Source: Lachnospiraceae bacterium MA2020 (GTDB lineage: Bacteria > Bacillota > Clostridia > Lachnospirales > Lachnospiraceae). Taken from it: DNA of 64,000 nt. The stretch lies in NCBI GenBank assembly GCA_000746015.1, contig JQKK01000016.1:45258-109257 (forward strand), read 5' to 3'. Positions within the stretch are counted from its first letter, which is position 1, and the number at the start of each line of letters is the position of its first letter. The notes beneath the pieces are model-generated. The model ran no database searches, was not told where the DNA came from, and saw nothing but the letters and a program-made list of their open reading frames with translations. Below are positions 1 to 8,448 of the stretch, piece by piece. The position numbers and the translations under genes are program-made.

Positions 1-310
1 GTGTTTTGCGGATGATTTTGTGGATTTATTATAACACAACTAGTCAACATTAGCAATGTAGAATGTGTTGTCTTTTATTCTTTATTAATAATTAGATATT
101 TGTCTAGACAAAGATTGTTTCAAGTACTAAATCGCAAAAATAAGTTTTTTATCATATTAACCAAATTTCACACGATTTTAGTTTCCATAAAATTACCCAC
201 AAAGTTATCCCCAATTTCGTGTATAATGTGGATAAATTGGTGTATAAGTCAGTTTTTCGCTGTTTTTTTGTGTATAAGTTTTGTGGATAAGTGTGTATAA
301 GTCGGGATAA
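1..310. other. DnaA-box cluster, probable oriC / dnaA upstream region
   Basis: Nine DnaA-box-like 9-mers lie within 193-310, nearly all reading TTATNCACN on the minus strand: 193-201 (TTACCCACA on plus), 205-213 (TTATCCCCA on plus), then minus-strand boxes at 218-226, 227-235 (perfect TTATCCACA), 239-247, 269-277 (TTATACACA), 282-290 (perfect), 292-300 (TTATACACA) and 302-310. Another partial box is at 19-27. Positions 57-190 are very AT-rich and could serve as the unwinding element. A leftward promoter follows at 28-56. This layout is known from regions upstream of dnaA in Firmicutes, so dnaA is predicted just left of the window on the minus strand. No gene is visible in 1-561. Against a main origin: the genes to the right point toward it. 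Confidence 0.6.
28..56 (-). promoter_or_regulatory. Leftward promoter, possibly for dnaA
   Basis: On the minus strand the -35 is TTGCTA (51-56) and the -10 is TATAAT (28-33), with a 17-base spacer. It would transcribe out of the left edge of the window, away from the DnaA-box cluster. Confidence 0.5.
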
Positions 311-514
311 CTTTAGATTGCAAAAAATTGTTTTGTGCATTTATGACGGTTTTGGCAAAAATAAAAAGTAATTCAGATGGCATACAATCGCGTAATTGAC
401 TGACTTCGTCAAACAATTCAGACAATTATTGTTCAATGTATACAGTGCTTTAAACAGCTAAAATACAAGATTCCACTAAAGTGAAGGATCTTTCATTAAC
501 TCTCAGAACGACAA

Positions 515-543
515 ACAGGACTACCCATTACGGATAGCCCTGT
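515..543 (-). terminator. Hairpin after the NlpC/P60 gene
   Basis: A 12-bp stem (515-526 with 532-543, two G-U pairs) and a 5-base loop lies just past the stop of the NlpC/P60 gene. The T-run that follows on the minus strand is poor (TTTGTCGTT), so termination efficiency is uncertain. Confidence 0.4.
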
Positions 544-561
544 CAAAATTACAATATTCAA

Positions 562-2178
562 TTAGAAGATTCTTCTAACAGCTACAGGTGTTCTGTAGTT
601 TGCGTTAGAAACCTTGATACCGGTCTTTGCTGTAGAAGCATGTACTATCTGGCCGCCACCAATGTAGATAGCAACGTGGCCTGAGTAACATACGATATCA
701 CCAGCCTGAGCATTAGCAAGACCACCAGCAACTGCTGATCCTACGCCTCTGTCTCCACCGGAGCTGTGTGGAAGTGAGATACCAAACTTCCTGTAAACAC
801 TCATAACGAAACCTGAGCAGTCAGCACCATTTGTAAGTGATGTACCACCGTATACGTATGGGTTACCTACAAACTGCAATGCGTAGTTTGCTACAGCAGA
901 ACCACTTCCGCTGCCGCTTGCTGAGTATCCAGAGCCGCCCGAAGATCCGCCTGAGCTCTTTCCGCCGGCATTGCCCTTGGCACCCTTAGAGCCCTTAGAA
1001 GCATTCTTCTTAGCTGCTTCCTTCTCTCTGGCCTTTCTCTCTGCTGCCTCAGCTGCTTCAGCCGCCTTACGTGCTGCTTCTCTTTCTCTTTCTTCTCTTT
1101 CAAGACGAGCTTCTTCTTCAGCCTTAGACTCAGCGCGTACAAAATCAGTGTAGAGCTTTACAAACTCTGTGCTGACGTAGCCTTCACCTTCTTCGACTGA
1201 AACCTTTGCCCATCCTTCGGTCTCATCTGTAACAGTAAGCTGATCGTCCATCGGAACCATACCAATGATATCTGAATCAGTTGATGCCTCTGTTCTGACA
1301 TAGAGTGTTGTTGTCAGTACCTTAGCAGTACGTGTACCAACTTCTTTAGCAAGAGCCTCTGCCTCGTCTCCTGTTACAACGTACTCTTTCTTTACGTAAC
1401 CTTCTGTAGTACCTGACTTGATCTTGATCCAGTCGCCTTCTACTGAAAGCTGATTACCTACAGAATGATTATAGAGTTTTCCAACATATTCGCTGTCCTC
1501 TGATGCTTCAGAGCGTACATAAACATAGTCATTAACCTTTGCAATTACAAGATCAGAAAGATCCTCATCCTCTTCGTTAGGATTTGTTGTAACTGCATCA
1601 ACAAGGTTCATGTCTCCATCATCATCATCTGATGTCTCGATAGCTGTACCTGCGCCAGCTGAAATACTCTCCGCTGTGTCTGCAGAAACTGTAGTCTTTT
1701 TCTTCTTATTGGAAGAAGATTTTTCTGATGATGACTTATCATTATTATCATCATCGTCCTTTGCAGAATTGCTGCTTGTTACATCGCTTCCTGCCCCGGC
1801 TGTTGGAAGTGCATCTGAAGACTTTGAATCAGACTTCTTGCTGCTTTCCTCCTTTGACTCAGTCTCTTTATCCTGTGTTTCCTTAGTTGCTTCTTTTTCA
1901 TCCCCGCTGTCCTCAGCAGTGTCATTGGACTTTGTGTCAGTTGCCTCTTCAACAGGCACCTCTGATGCAACATCCTCAACTACTTCTACAGCTTCGTCAT
2001 CGGAACTTTCTACTACTGTTGCAACTGATGCTACTCGTACCCCTTCGCCAAGCACCCTTGCGCTGCCGGCAACCGGAAGTAACAATGCTGCAGTTTCTGT
2101 AGCAAAAGCATTTCCCGAAATAAGCATTGCCCCCACAATGCTGCAGGCGATAAGCCTGATAACTAATTTTCTTTTCAT
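562..2178 (-). CDS. Secreted SH3-domain NlpC/P60 peptidoglycan hydrolase
   Basis: Predicted secreted cysteine endopeptidase that cuts peptidoglycan stem peptides. Starting at the ATG at 2178 gives 538 residues with a signal peptide (cleavage near AFA-TE, residue 26). The ATG 17 codons upstream lacks a ribosome site, while AGGAG lies 13 bases before this one. Order: signal peptide; acidic Ser/Asp/Glu/Lys-rich low-complexity stretch (to about 205); two bacterial SH3 domains; charged Glu/Arg/Ala helix of coiled-coil type; Gly/Ser linker; C-terminal NlpC/P60 domain with catalytic Cys454 (DCSGF), His501 (GHVA) and His513 (IVHAS). The SH3 repeats should bind the wall. It is monocistronic with a strong promoter at 2264-2292. 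The family assignment is firm; the exact bond cut is not visible. Confidence 0.9.
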   Translation of the reverse strand: MKRKLVIRLIACSIVGAMLISGNAFATETAALLLPVAGSARVLGEGVRVASVATVVESSDDEAVEVVEDVASEVPVEEATDTKSNDTAEDSGDEKEATKETQDKETESKEESSKKSDSKSSDALPTAGAGSDVTSSNSAKDDDDNNDKSSSEKSSSNKKKKTTVSADTAESISAGAGTAIETSDDDDGDMNLVDAVTTNPNEEDEDLSDLVIAKVNDYVYVRSEASEDSEYVGKLYNHSVGNQLSVEGDWIKIKSGTTEGYVKKEYVVTGDEAEALAKEVGTRTAKVLTTTLYVRTEASTDSDIIGMVPMDDQLTVTDETEGWAKVSVEEGEGYVSTEFVKLYTDFVRAESKAEEEARLEREEREREAARKAAEAAEAAERKAREKEAAKKNASKGSKGAKGNAGGKSSGGSSGGSGYSASGSGSGSAVANYALQFVGNPYVYGGTSLTNGADCSGFVMSVYRKFGISLPHSSGGDRGVGSAVAGGLANAQAGDIVCYSGHVAIYIGGGQIVHASTAKTGIKVSNANYRTPVAVRRIF

Positions 2179-2204
2179 GGAAATATTTATTCTCCTGTGT
2201 CTTT

Positions 2205-2292
2205 GTTGCGTTCTGTATTCTTTACGCAACCTTAAATGTTACAATTATGTTAAAACAAGTTAAATATTAGCATCTAAACTTCTTTTTGTCAA
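2205..2292 (-). promoter_or_regulatory. Promoter and hairpin leader of the NlpC/P60 gene
   Basis: The -35 is a perfect TTGACA (2287-2292), then 17 bases, then TAATAT (2264-2269), reading leftward. The transcribed leader contains a 7-bp stem-loop (2205-2211 with 2224-2230) just before the AGGAG ribosome site. The rest of the divergent gap 2293-2512 is AT-rich; I see no convincing plus-strand promoter for the SDR gene in it. Confidence 0.75.
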
Positions 2293-2512
2293 TGTGTACT
2301 ACAATAAAAACACAAAATCTTTAGCGTTATTTAGATTTTTTTGGCATTTTGTACAAAAATGTAATATAAAATTTGATACATATTAATATGGCTTAATATT
2401 TCAGTGTCATTTTTGAAGTATTTCTGATACTATGTTGGTAAATAATGACCACTTTGGGCATATATCAAAATTAAACTAATTAATAACTAATCAGAATCCG
2501 AGGTAATTTTAT

Positions 2513-3208
2513 ATGAATAACCCTAAATACGCACTGGTAACAGGCGCTTCACGAGGCATAGGGCGTGCTATTGCCGAACATCTGGAAAAGGAAGGTGTAG
2601 AGCTTTTCCTCATTTGTCACAAAGATGTACACTCTTTGGAGCCTCTCAGCGGCACTCACTTTGCCGGTGACATCGGCGACTTTGAATTTGTTTCTAATGT
2701 AATAAACTCAATGCCGCGTATAGACTATCTGATCAACAATGCCGGAATATCAAAGATAGGACTGCTGCAGGACATGAAGCCTTCCGAATGGGACGAGATC
2801 TTAAGGACCAATCTCACATCTCTGTATAACACATGTCATGCCGCCATACCTAAGATGATACATCAAAAATATGGCAAAATTATTAACATATCATCCGCCT
2901 GGGGAAATGTAGGTGCATCAACAGAAGTTGCCTATTCAGCTACAAAAGGCGGCGTCAATGCATTTACAAGAGCTCTCGCCAAGGAACTTGCACCAAGTAA
3001 TATACAGGTAAATGCCATTGCCTGTGGTGTAATAGACACTGATATGAACAAATGCTTTGACGAAGAAGAAAGGCAGGCTCTCATAGATGAGATACCTGCC
3101 TGTCGTATGGGTACTCCCGATGATGTAGCCGAGCTTGTATCGTCACTTGTAAACGGCAACAGCTACCTCACCGGTCAGATAATCGGTCTTGATGGTGGAT
3201 GGATCTGA
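2513..3208 (+). CDS. Short-chain dehydrogenase/reductase, FabG-like
   Basis: NAD(P)-dependent oxidoreductase of the classical SDR family, 231 residues. Visible motifs are TGxxxGIG at 10-17, NNAG at 75-78, catalytic Ser128, Tyr141 and Lys145 (YSATK) and the usual C-terminal LTGQ..GLDGG. The ribosome site GAGG lies 10 bases before the ATG. It resembles 3-oxoacyl-ACP reductases, but a stand-alone gene could equally act on a sugar or another ketone, so the substrate is unknown. It is one of only three plus-strand genes. Its stop codon (3206-3208) is immediately followed by the stop codon of the converging GDPD gene, with no base between and no visible terminator. Confidence 0.85.
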   Translation: MNNPKYALVTGASRGIGRAIAEHLEKEGVELFLICHKDVHSLEPLSGTHFAGDIGDFEFVSNVINSMPRIDYLINNAGISKIGLLQDMKPSEWDEILRTNLTSLYNTCHAAIPKMIHQKYGKIINISSAWGNVGASTEVAYSATKGGVNAFTRALAKELAPSNIQVNAIACGVIDTDMNKCFDEEERQALIDEIPACRMGTPDDVAELVSSLVNGNSYLTGQIIGLDGGWI

Positions 3209-4090
3209 TCAATCAAATAGATTGTCTGTATAAAATCCATATACCCCGCGTTCTTTAAGCTCGTCTCTTATTGTGCTGTCATTGATCGTATGCACATAGG
3301 GAACGAGCTTTCTTTTTAATAGTTCTTCTTTAAATATACCTTCATTCTCAAGATTTTCTAATCGGCCCTCATTCAAGGTTATTACTTCTATTCCATTCCG
3401 GACTGCAAAGTCTATTTCCTTTTTGGCATCAAAGTCAGGATCATTATCAAATCCATACCATGTATATATCACAGATTTCCACTTATAAACATCCATTATC
3501 TGCTCGAGCATTTCTTCATAGTATATCTGCGGGATAATGTGATCTAATAATTCCGGTGCACTTTCAGATAAAATATTGTATATCTTCTTATATTCTATAG
3601 GTACTTCTTCTTTATTGTCCTCGCCATATTTTCCATCGAGCACAACGTAGATATCCGGATAATCCTTTATCAGCTCTGCAAAATCTTTAAACGACATGGT
3701 GGTATACTTACCATAGATTTTTGCACTAATAAACTCTTCATATGAAAGAGGCTGCTTATTTTCTTCTTTCTCGCGTTCTATCCCAAGAAGTTTCCTTAAA
3801 TCCCTGTTTCGCCAGCTGTGTATCATAACAAGCTCATCATCACTTGTAAGCTTTAAGTCGATTTCAAAAACGCGATATCCTTTTTTATAATTTTCTAAAA
3901 AAGCTTCTTTTGAATTTGTATAGGAATACCCGTCTATCTCACCAAGAGCATGACATATATATCTGTTTTGCTTAACCCATTTATAATCCATTCCCTTAGT
4001 ATCAAATCCGGCACCACATCCCACTAAACCGGCAAACAGCGAGAGTATCAGAACTCCCGCTGCCAAAATTTTATTTGATAGTCTGCTCAT
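3209..4090 (-). CDS. Glycerophosphodiester phosphodiesterase-like lipoprotein
   Basis: 293-residue predicted surface lipoprotein: N-terminal hydrophobic segment and lipobox LVGC (Cys25). The mature part is a GDPD-type TIM barrel. Histidine in ICHALGE, the EID acidic pair after KGYRVF, and the later IHSW histidine match the H..E.D..H pattern of the family. GDPD enzymes cleave glycerophosphodiesters. As last gene of an operon with two LtaS-like enzymes it may trim or recycle a glycerophosphate polymer or its precursor (inference). It overlaps the preceding gene by ATGA and has no ribosome site of its own, suggesting coupled translation. The first His is followed by ALGE instead of RG, a divergent active site. 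Confidence 0.75.
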   Translation of the reverse strand: MSRLSNKILAAGVLILSLFAGLVGCGAGFDTKGMDYKWVKQNRYICHALGEIDGYSYTNSKEAFLENYKKGYRVFEIDLKLTSDDELVMIHSWRNRDLRKLLGIEREKEENKQPLSYEEFISAKIYGKYTTMSFKDFAELIKDYPDIYVVLDGKYGEDNKEEVPIEYKKIYNILSESAPELLDHIIPQIYYEEMLEQIMDVYKWKSVIYTWYGFDNDPDFDAKKEIDFAVRNGIEVITLNEGRLENLENEGIFKEELLKRKLVPYVHTINDSTIRDELKERGVYGFYTDNLFD

Positions 4091-5889
4091 TTATAGTCAT
4101 CCTTGTCGTCAAACAATTCATAATACTGCATTTTCTGATAACTCGAAAGGTCTTTCATTGCCTCAGATACAGGCATTGTCTCGCCCTTACTGTTAACCGC
4201 CCTTATCGCAGAAACAACAGGAAAATCTTTCTCAAATTCCCCTAAAAAGCTTCTGTATTTATTGAGAGGGATCCCAGCGGTATTAAGTACATAGTTACCA
4301 AGATAATTAAGCGAAGTCTCAACTCCATTTTTTTCTTCTATATCATAGTTTGCCCAGATTACAAAAGGTACTCTGTATAAATTGTTTGTTGCTTCTTCAT
4401 CAAGCTCCTTATGCGAACCACCATTAAGCTCATATATATTTCTAAGTACAGATGCTGATGGCTGATGGTCTCCAAACATGACCACTATCAGCTTCCTGTC
4501 AGAGTTTTTATACTTTTCCGTAAAATCCTCAAGAGCTTTATCTGAAAGTCTTACAAGTGAAAGGTAATTACTCAGTCGCTTCACATACTTATCTTCAATA
4601 TCATCAAGACCATCCACAAATACCGTTCTTTCAAAATTCTCCGGATCTCCGTCATAGTCTGAGTGATTCTGCATCGATACGCTGAATGAAAAGATCGGAG
4701 CATCACTATCTTCCCTGTTATCAAGCTGATAGCTGATCTGGTCAAAAAGGCTTGCGTCAGAAATATAATTTCTCACAAGGCTCGGATCATACTCATAAAA
4801 ATAATCCTCAAAATGAACTTCTTCAAATCCAAGTCGCGGATATACTGTTGTACGGTTCCATCCACTGGCATCATAATTATGCTGTCCGATGGTATGGTAG
4901 CCGAGTGAGCCAAGGTACCACGGAAGCGCATCTATATTGCCATTTACATATGACTGATACGGGATACTTCCCTCCGGCAAAAAGGCCAGTGAATTGCCTG
5001 TCAAAAACTCAAACTCAGAATTCGGTGTATTTCCACCATTTACTGAAACGTTTACATAGCCGGTAATGGCATTTTCGCCGCCATTTTCAAGAGAATGAAT
5101 AAAAGGCATGTAATCAACATTTGTTGTAAAGCTGCCATCCACAAGTGGATCTGAAAATGCCTCATTCATTACGACTACAATATCCGGCATATCTTCATTA
5201 ATTGAGCTTTCATCTGTTTTTATATTTTCAAGTATACTACGCTCTTCTTTTGAACTGTATCCCGACGGCTTCTCTACTGACAGATATTTCATCTTATTCA
5301 AGAATCCCATGACATAGCCATTGTACTGAGTTGTTACATATAATCTAAACTTTCCTTCATGAAAGCCTATACTCTTGGAAAACTCATCAGACTGCATCGC
5401 TTTTCCAAAGGTCACAAGACAGACTAACAAAACCACCGCCGCTGCAATGCGGTATGAAGCTTTCCTGATCGTCTTTCTGATATCCACATCACAAAAGAAT
5501 GTAAGCACAAATATACCAAGGCACATAACAGTACCAATTATCATCCTCTGATCCGGGATAAAGCTAAAATTCCCCGCAACATTCATTGCTGTGTGAAATG
5601 ACAGGATATCCCATGGCTGAATATATGAATCTCTGAAAATATAAATATAAGCATCTGCAAGAGCAAAAAACCACATAAATGCAAGCTCTATCCTCAATGC
5701 AAGCTTTGTCCTGCCTGTCAGAAGTATAAGAAACCATGCAGTAACTTCATAAAAAATCGCATTCGCTATCTGCATCTTCCATCTGACATTCTCAGCTATA
5801 TCACATATGATGTACTGTGTTGCATAAAATATCAGCACCGGAACCGCAAGCAAAATTATCCAGCTCCCAATTTTTTTTATCTTATTCAT
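4087..5889 (-). CDS. LtaS-like membrane sulfatase-fold transferase, copy B
   Basis: 600-residue polytopic enzyme: about five N-terminal membrane helices, then an extracytoplasmic alkaline-phosphatase/sulfatase domain. Visible are the metal-binding start (DIVVVMNEAFSDP), the nucleophile region GGNTPNSEFEFLTG with the likely Thr, and GDHQP near the end. LtaS-type enzymes transfer glycerophosphate from phosphatidylglycerol; a related phosphotransfer to a surface glycan is likely. Start: the ATG at 5889 overlaps the upstream stop by 8 bases; in-frame codons upstream lie inside the previous gene. It is a close tandem paralogue of the next gene upstream, down to the C-terminal tail MQYYELFDDKDDY. 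Confidence 0.85.
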   Translation of the reverse strand: MNKIKKIGSWIILLAVPVLIFYATQYIICDIAENVRWKMQIANAIFYEVTAWFLILLTGRTKLALRIELAFMWFFALADAYIYIFRDSYIQPWDILSFHTAMNVAGNFSFIPDQRMIIGTVMCLGIFVLTFFCDVDIRKTIRKASYRIAAAVVLLVCLVTFGKAMQSDEFSKSIGFHEGKFRLYVTTQYNGYVMGFLNKMKYLSVEKPSGYSSKEERSILENIKTDESSINEDMPDIVVVMNEAFSDPLVDGSFTTNVDYMPFIHSLENGGENAITGYVNVSVNGGNTPNSEFEFLTGNSLAFLPEGSIPYQSYVNGNIDALPWYLGSLGYHTIGQHNYDASGWNRTTVYPRLGFEEVHFEDYFYEYDPSLVRNYISDASLFDQISYQLDNREDSDAPIFSFSVSMQNHSDYDGDPENFERTVFVDGLDDIEDKYVKRLSNYLSLVRLSDKALEDFTEKYKNSDRKLIVVMFGDHQPSASVLRNIYELNGGSHKELDEEATNNLYRVPFVIWANYDIEEKNGVETSLNYLGNYVLNTAGIPLNKYRSFLGEFEKDFPVVSAIRAVNSKGETMPVSEAMKDLSSYQKMQYYELFDDKDDYK

Positions 5890-7690
5890 AGTCATCCTTA
5901 TCGTCAAACATCTCGTAATACTGCATGGCTGCATATTCTTTAAGCTCAGATGCAACATCATCTGTCGCATAAGAATTTCCATCTGCATCCATTGTTCTGA
6001 TCGCTGATATCACAGGATATTTTTTTGAAAATTCATCTGTAAAAGTCCTGTATTTGGTAAGAGGTATACCTGCAGCTTTGAGTGTCATATTTCCAAGATA
6101 ATTATCCGAAATCTCAAGTCCACTCTTTTCCTCTATATCGTAGTTTGCCCAAATGATAAAAGGAACCCTGTAAGTATTAAAAGTATCTTCTTTATCAAGT
6201 GTATCTGCAGACTTACCATTCTGACTCCACATGATATCATAGACATTAGGATCAGGCTGATGGTCTCCAAAGAAAACAACTACTGTAGGTCTATCAGAAT
6301 TCTTATAATGATCTATCAGCTTCTCAAAAGCTGTATCTGTAAGCTTTATAAGATTCACATAATTTGTGATCCTTATTGCCTGCTTATTCATTTCCTCAAT
6401 ACCATTAACTGATATCGTCCATGGAAGGTTATCAAACTCCTTTCCGTAGCTGGAATGATTCTGCATGGTCACATTAAATGAAAATACAGGTCCTTTTTCT
6501 GCTTTTTCTGCTCTTGCTGCAACTTCCTTTTCGATCTGTCCAAAAAATGCATCATCCGAAACATATTTTCTAACTTCCGGCAGATTTAAATTCTCATAAT
6601 AGTCGTCAAGGAAATACATTTCATCAAACTTAAGCAATGGATATACCTTGGTTCTGTTCCAACCGCTTGAATCATATGGATGCATGGCAAGCGTAGAGTA
6701 GCCGAGCGACTTAAGGTAGGAAGGCATGGAATCGATCTCATGTCTGATAAACTGCTGAAATGCAATACTTCCTTTTGGCAAAAATGCCATCGAATGTCCT
6801 GTCAGAAACTCAAACTCAGAATTTGGTGTATTGCCGCCTATAACCGACATATTCATGTACCCTGACTGTGTATTCTCAGCACCGTTCATAAGTGAATGGA
6901 TAAACGGCATATAGTCTTCGTTTGTTTCAATCTTTCCATCAACAGCAGGATCAGAAAAAGCTTCATCCATTATCACTATGATATCCGGTGTAGAGCCTGC
7001 AGAAGTAGTATCTGCATCAATCTTTTCAAGGATCTCCTTCTGCTTTGAAGAGCTGTAACCTGCCGGCTTCTCTACACTTAGAAATTTAAGTTCATATATA
7101 AATCCTGCACCAAGTCCATTGTGCTTTATAAGCCCATCCGCATCAAACTGGATCGTATATATACCAAGCTTTTCTATAACTGTGTTTCTATGAATTAGCC
7201 ATGTGTAACAAAATACACTTGCCAATGCTAATGCAGAAATTATAAATCTAAGTGCCGCACGCTTAAAAAGCTTACTAAAATCAACTTTGCAATAGCCTTC
7301 TGCCCAAAATAAACCTATAAAAAGAATGCTTACGATCACCATTCGCGTTGTTGGGACATAGCTGAAATTATCAGCAACATTTAATGCTGTACCTACCGAA
7401 AAAATGTCCCACGGCATGATGTATGAGCCTCTAAACTCATAAATGTATGCGTCAACAGTGCTTATCAGCCACACCAATACTGTAAGTATCCTAAGTCCCA
7501 AAGAAGACTTACCTGCCAGCGACGAAACAAACACCGCAAACAGCATCATTAAAACAATATTTGCTATCTGCAGCTGCCAGTTGACGCGTCCGATGACATT
7601 GGTCAGCATATTCTGGCTCAGATAAAACAACACTACGGGCATGACTAAAAAGAGTACCCAGTCTTTCAATCTGTTTGTAATAATCTTCAT
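5882..7690 (-). CDS. LtaS-like membrane sulfatase-fold transferase, copy A
   Basis: 602-residue paralogue of the following gene with the same layout: five membrane helices, then a sulfatase domain with DIIVIMDEAFSDP, nucleophile region GGNTPNSEFEFLTG and GDHQPDP. The start at 7690 is chosen because AGAGG lies 7 bases upstream; an ATG 11 codons earlier has no ribosome site. Predicted to move phosphoglycerol or a related phospho-alcohol onto an envelope polymer outside the membrane. It sits 45 bases after neuA in the same operon. Two retained copies suggest different acceptors or positions, as with LtaS paralogues in Listeria and Bacillus (family knowledge). Confidence 0.85.
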   Translation of the reverse strand: MKIITNRLKDWVLFLVMPVVLFYLSQNMLTNVIGRVNWQLQIANIVLMMLFAVFVSSLAGKSSLGLRILTVLVWLISTVDAYIYEFRGSYIMPWDIFSVGTALNVADNFSYVPTTRMVIVSILFIGLFWAEGYCKVDFSKLFKRAALRFIISALALASVFCYTWLIHRNTVIEKLGIYTIQFDADGLIKHNGLGAGFIYELKFLSVEKPAGYSSSKQKEILEKIDADTTSAGSTPDIIVIMDEAFSDPAVDGKIETNEDYMPFIHSLMNGAENTQSGYMNMSVIGGNTPNSEFEFLTGHSMAFLPKGSIAFQQFIRHEIDSMPSYLKSLGYSTLAMHPYDSSGWNRTKVYPLLKFDEMYFLDDYYENLNLPEVRKYVSDDAFFGQIEKEVAARAEKAEKGPVFSFNVTMQNHSSYGKEFDNLPWTISVNGIEEMNKQAIRITNYVNLIKLTDTAFEKLIDHYKNSDRPTVVVFFGDHQPDPNVYDIMWSQNGKSADTLDKEDTFNTYRVPFIIWANYDIEEKSGLEISDNYLGNMTLKAAGIPLTKYRTFTDEFSKKYPVISAIRTMDADGNSYATDDVASELKEYAAMQYYEMFDDKDDYE

Positions 7691-7735
7691 GCTCTTTCCT
7701 CTCTTTACTGCCTGCGAGCGCATCCAGCTTTTCTA

Positions 7736-8437
7736 TCACATTTTCCTTTTTTGAATAATAGCTTCCGCTAAGAACAGATCAAACTCTTCATCAATATCTA
7801 CAGAGTCTTCTCTTTTCATAAGATATGGCAGGCATCGTGTGCCATAAAGGCTCCCTGTCTCTTTATAAACATCGGTGTAAACTGCATAAACTGCCGCACC
7901 ATTTCTCGCATAGAGATGTGAAAGCTCCTGCCTTGTCGTATACTTCTCTCCGTCAGCCTGATAAAACTTAAGCGCTCCGTCTTCTTCAAGCTTCATAAGT
8001 TTCATAGGTAGATACTCATGCGGAACATCCACCACACTGACAGTCGCATCAGCCTTCCCATCATCTATCATTGCCCTAAGTGCTTCATCAATGTGATTCT
8101 CTGTCCTAAGTGGAGATGTCGGCTGCAGCAGTATAAATGCGTCACTCTTATAGCCGGACTTCTCAAGCTCATCAAGGTGATAATTGATAACATCCTTCAT
8201 AGGTGTCTTGTCGCCTGCAAGCTCAGCAGGTCTCATGGCAACTTCAATACCATTTTCCCTTGCAAACTCTGCAAAATTTTCATCATCCGTTGAAAGGATT
8301 ATCCTATTTATAAGACTGCTTTTTTTAGCTGCTTCAAAGGTATAGTAAAGAAGCGGATGTCCCGCAAGCATAGCCATGTTTTTGTGCGGTATCCCCTTTG
8401 AACCGCCTCGTGCAGGTATAATTGCAAGAATATTCAT
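7736..8437 (-). CDS. neuA: CMP-sialic-acid-type synthetase (NeuA/LegF family)
   Basis: Acylneuraminate cytidylyltransferase, 233 residues, activating a nonulosonic acid with CTP to the CMP-sugar. The signature IPARGGSKGIPHKN is at 7-20, followed by STDDENFAEFA and LLQPTSPLRT. The start is placed at 8437, with GAGG 9 bases upstream; an earlier ATG at 8452 overlaps the previous stop but has no ribosome site. The short single-domain form resembles LegF/PseF and the core of E. coli NeuA. Its partners neuB and neuC lie in another transcription unit 5-9 kb away. No legionaminic or pseudaminic acid dehydratase/aminotransferase set is present, so a Neu5Ac-like product from ManNAc is most likely (inference). 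Confidence 0.8.
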   Translation of the reverse strand: MNILAIIPARGGSKGIPHKNMAMLAGHPLLYYTFEAAKKSSLINRIILSTDDENFAEFARENGIEVAMRPAELAGDKTPMKDVINYHLDELEKSGYKSDAFILLQPTSPLRTENHIDEALRAMIDDGKADATVSVVDVPHEYLPMKLMKLEEDGALKFYQADGEKYTTRQELSHLYARNGAAVYAVYTDVYKETGSLYGTRCLPYLMKREDSVDIDEEFDLFLAEAIIQKRKM

Positions 8438-8448
8438 ATTTGTCAACC

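Noticed and set aside
1610..2263. 217-codon plus-strand frame opposite the NlpC/P60 gene
   Set aside because: It is the antisense of the Ser/Asp/Glu-rich low-complexity region (giving Ser/Leu-rich translation) with no ribosome site; the minus-strand gene has clear domains and a promoter.
2380..2412. Plus-strand promoter TTGATA-15-TAATAT for the SDR gene
   Set aside because: The 15-base spacer is too short and the stretch is AT-rich, so the match is likely chance.
7509..7739. 76-codon minus-strand frame across the neuA/LtaS junction
   Set aside because: Out of frame with, and mostly inside, the well-supported LtaS-like gene; no domain or ribosome site.
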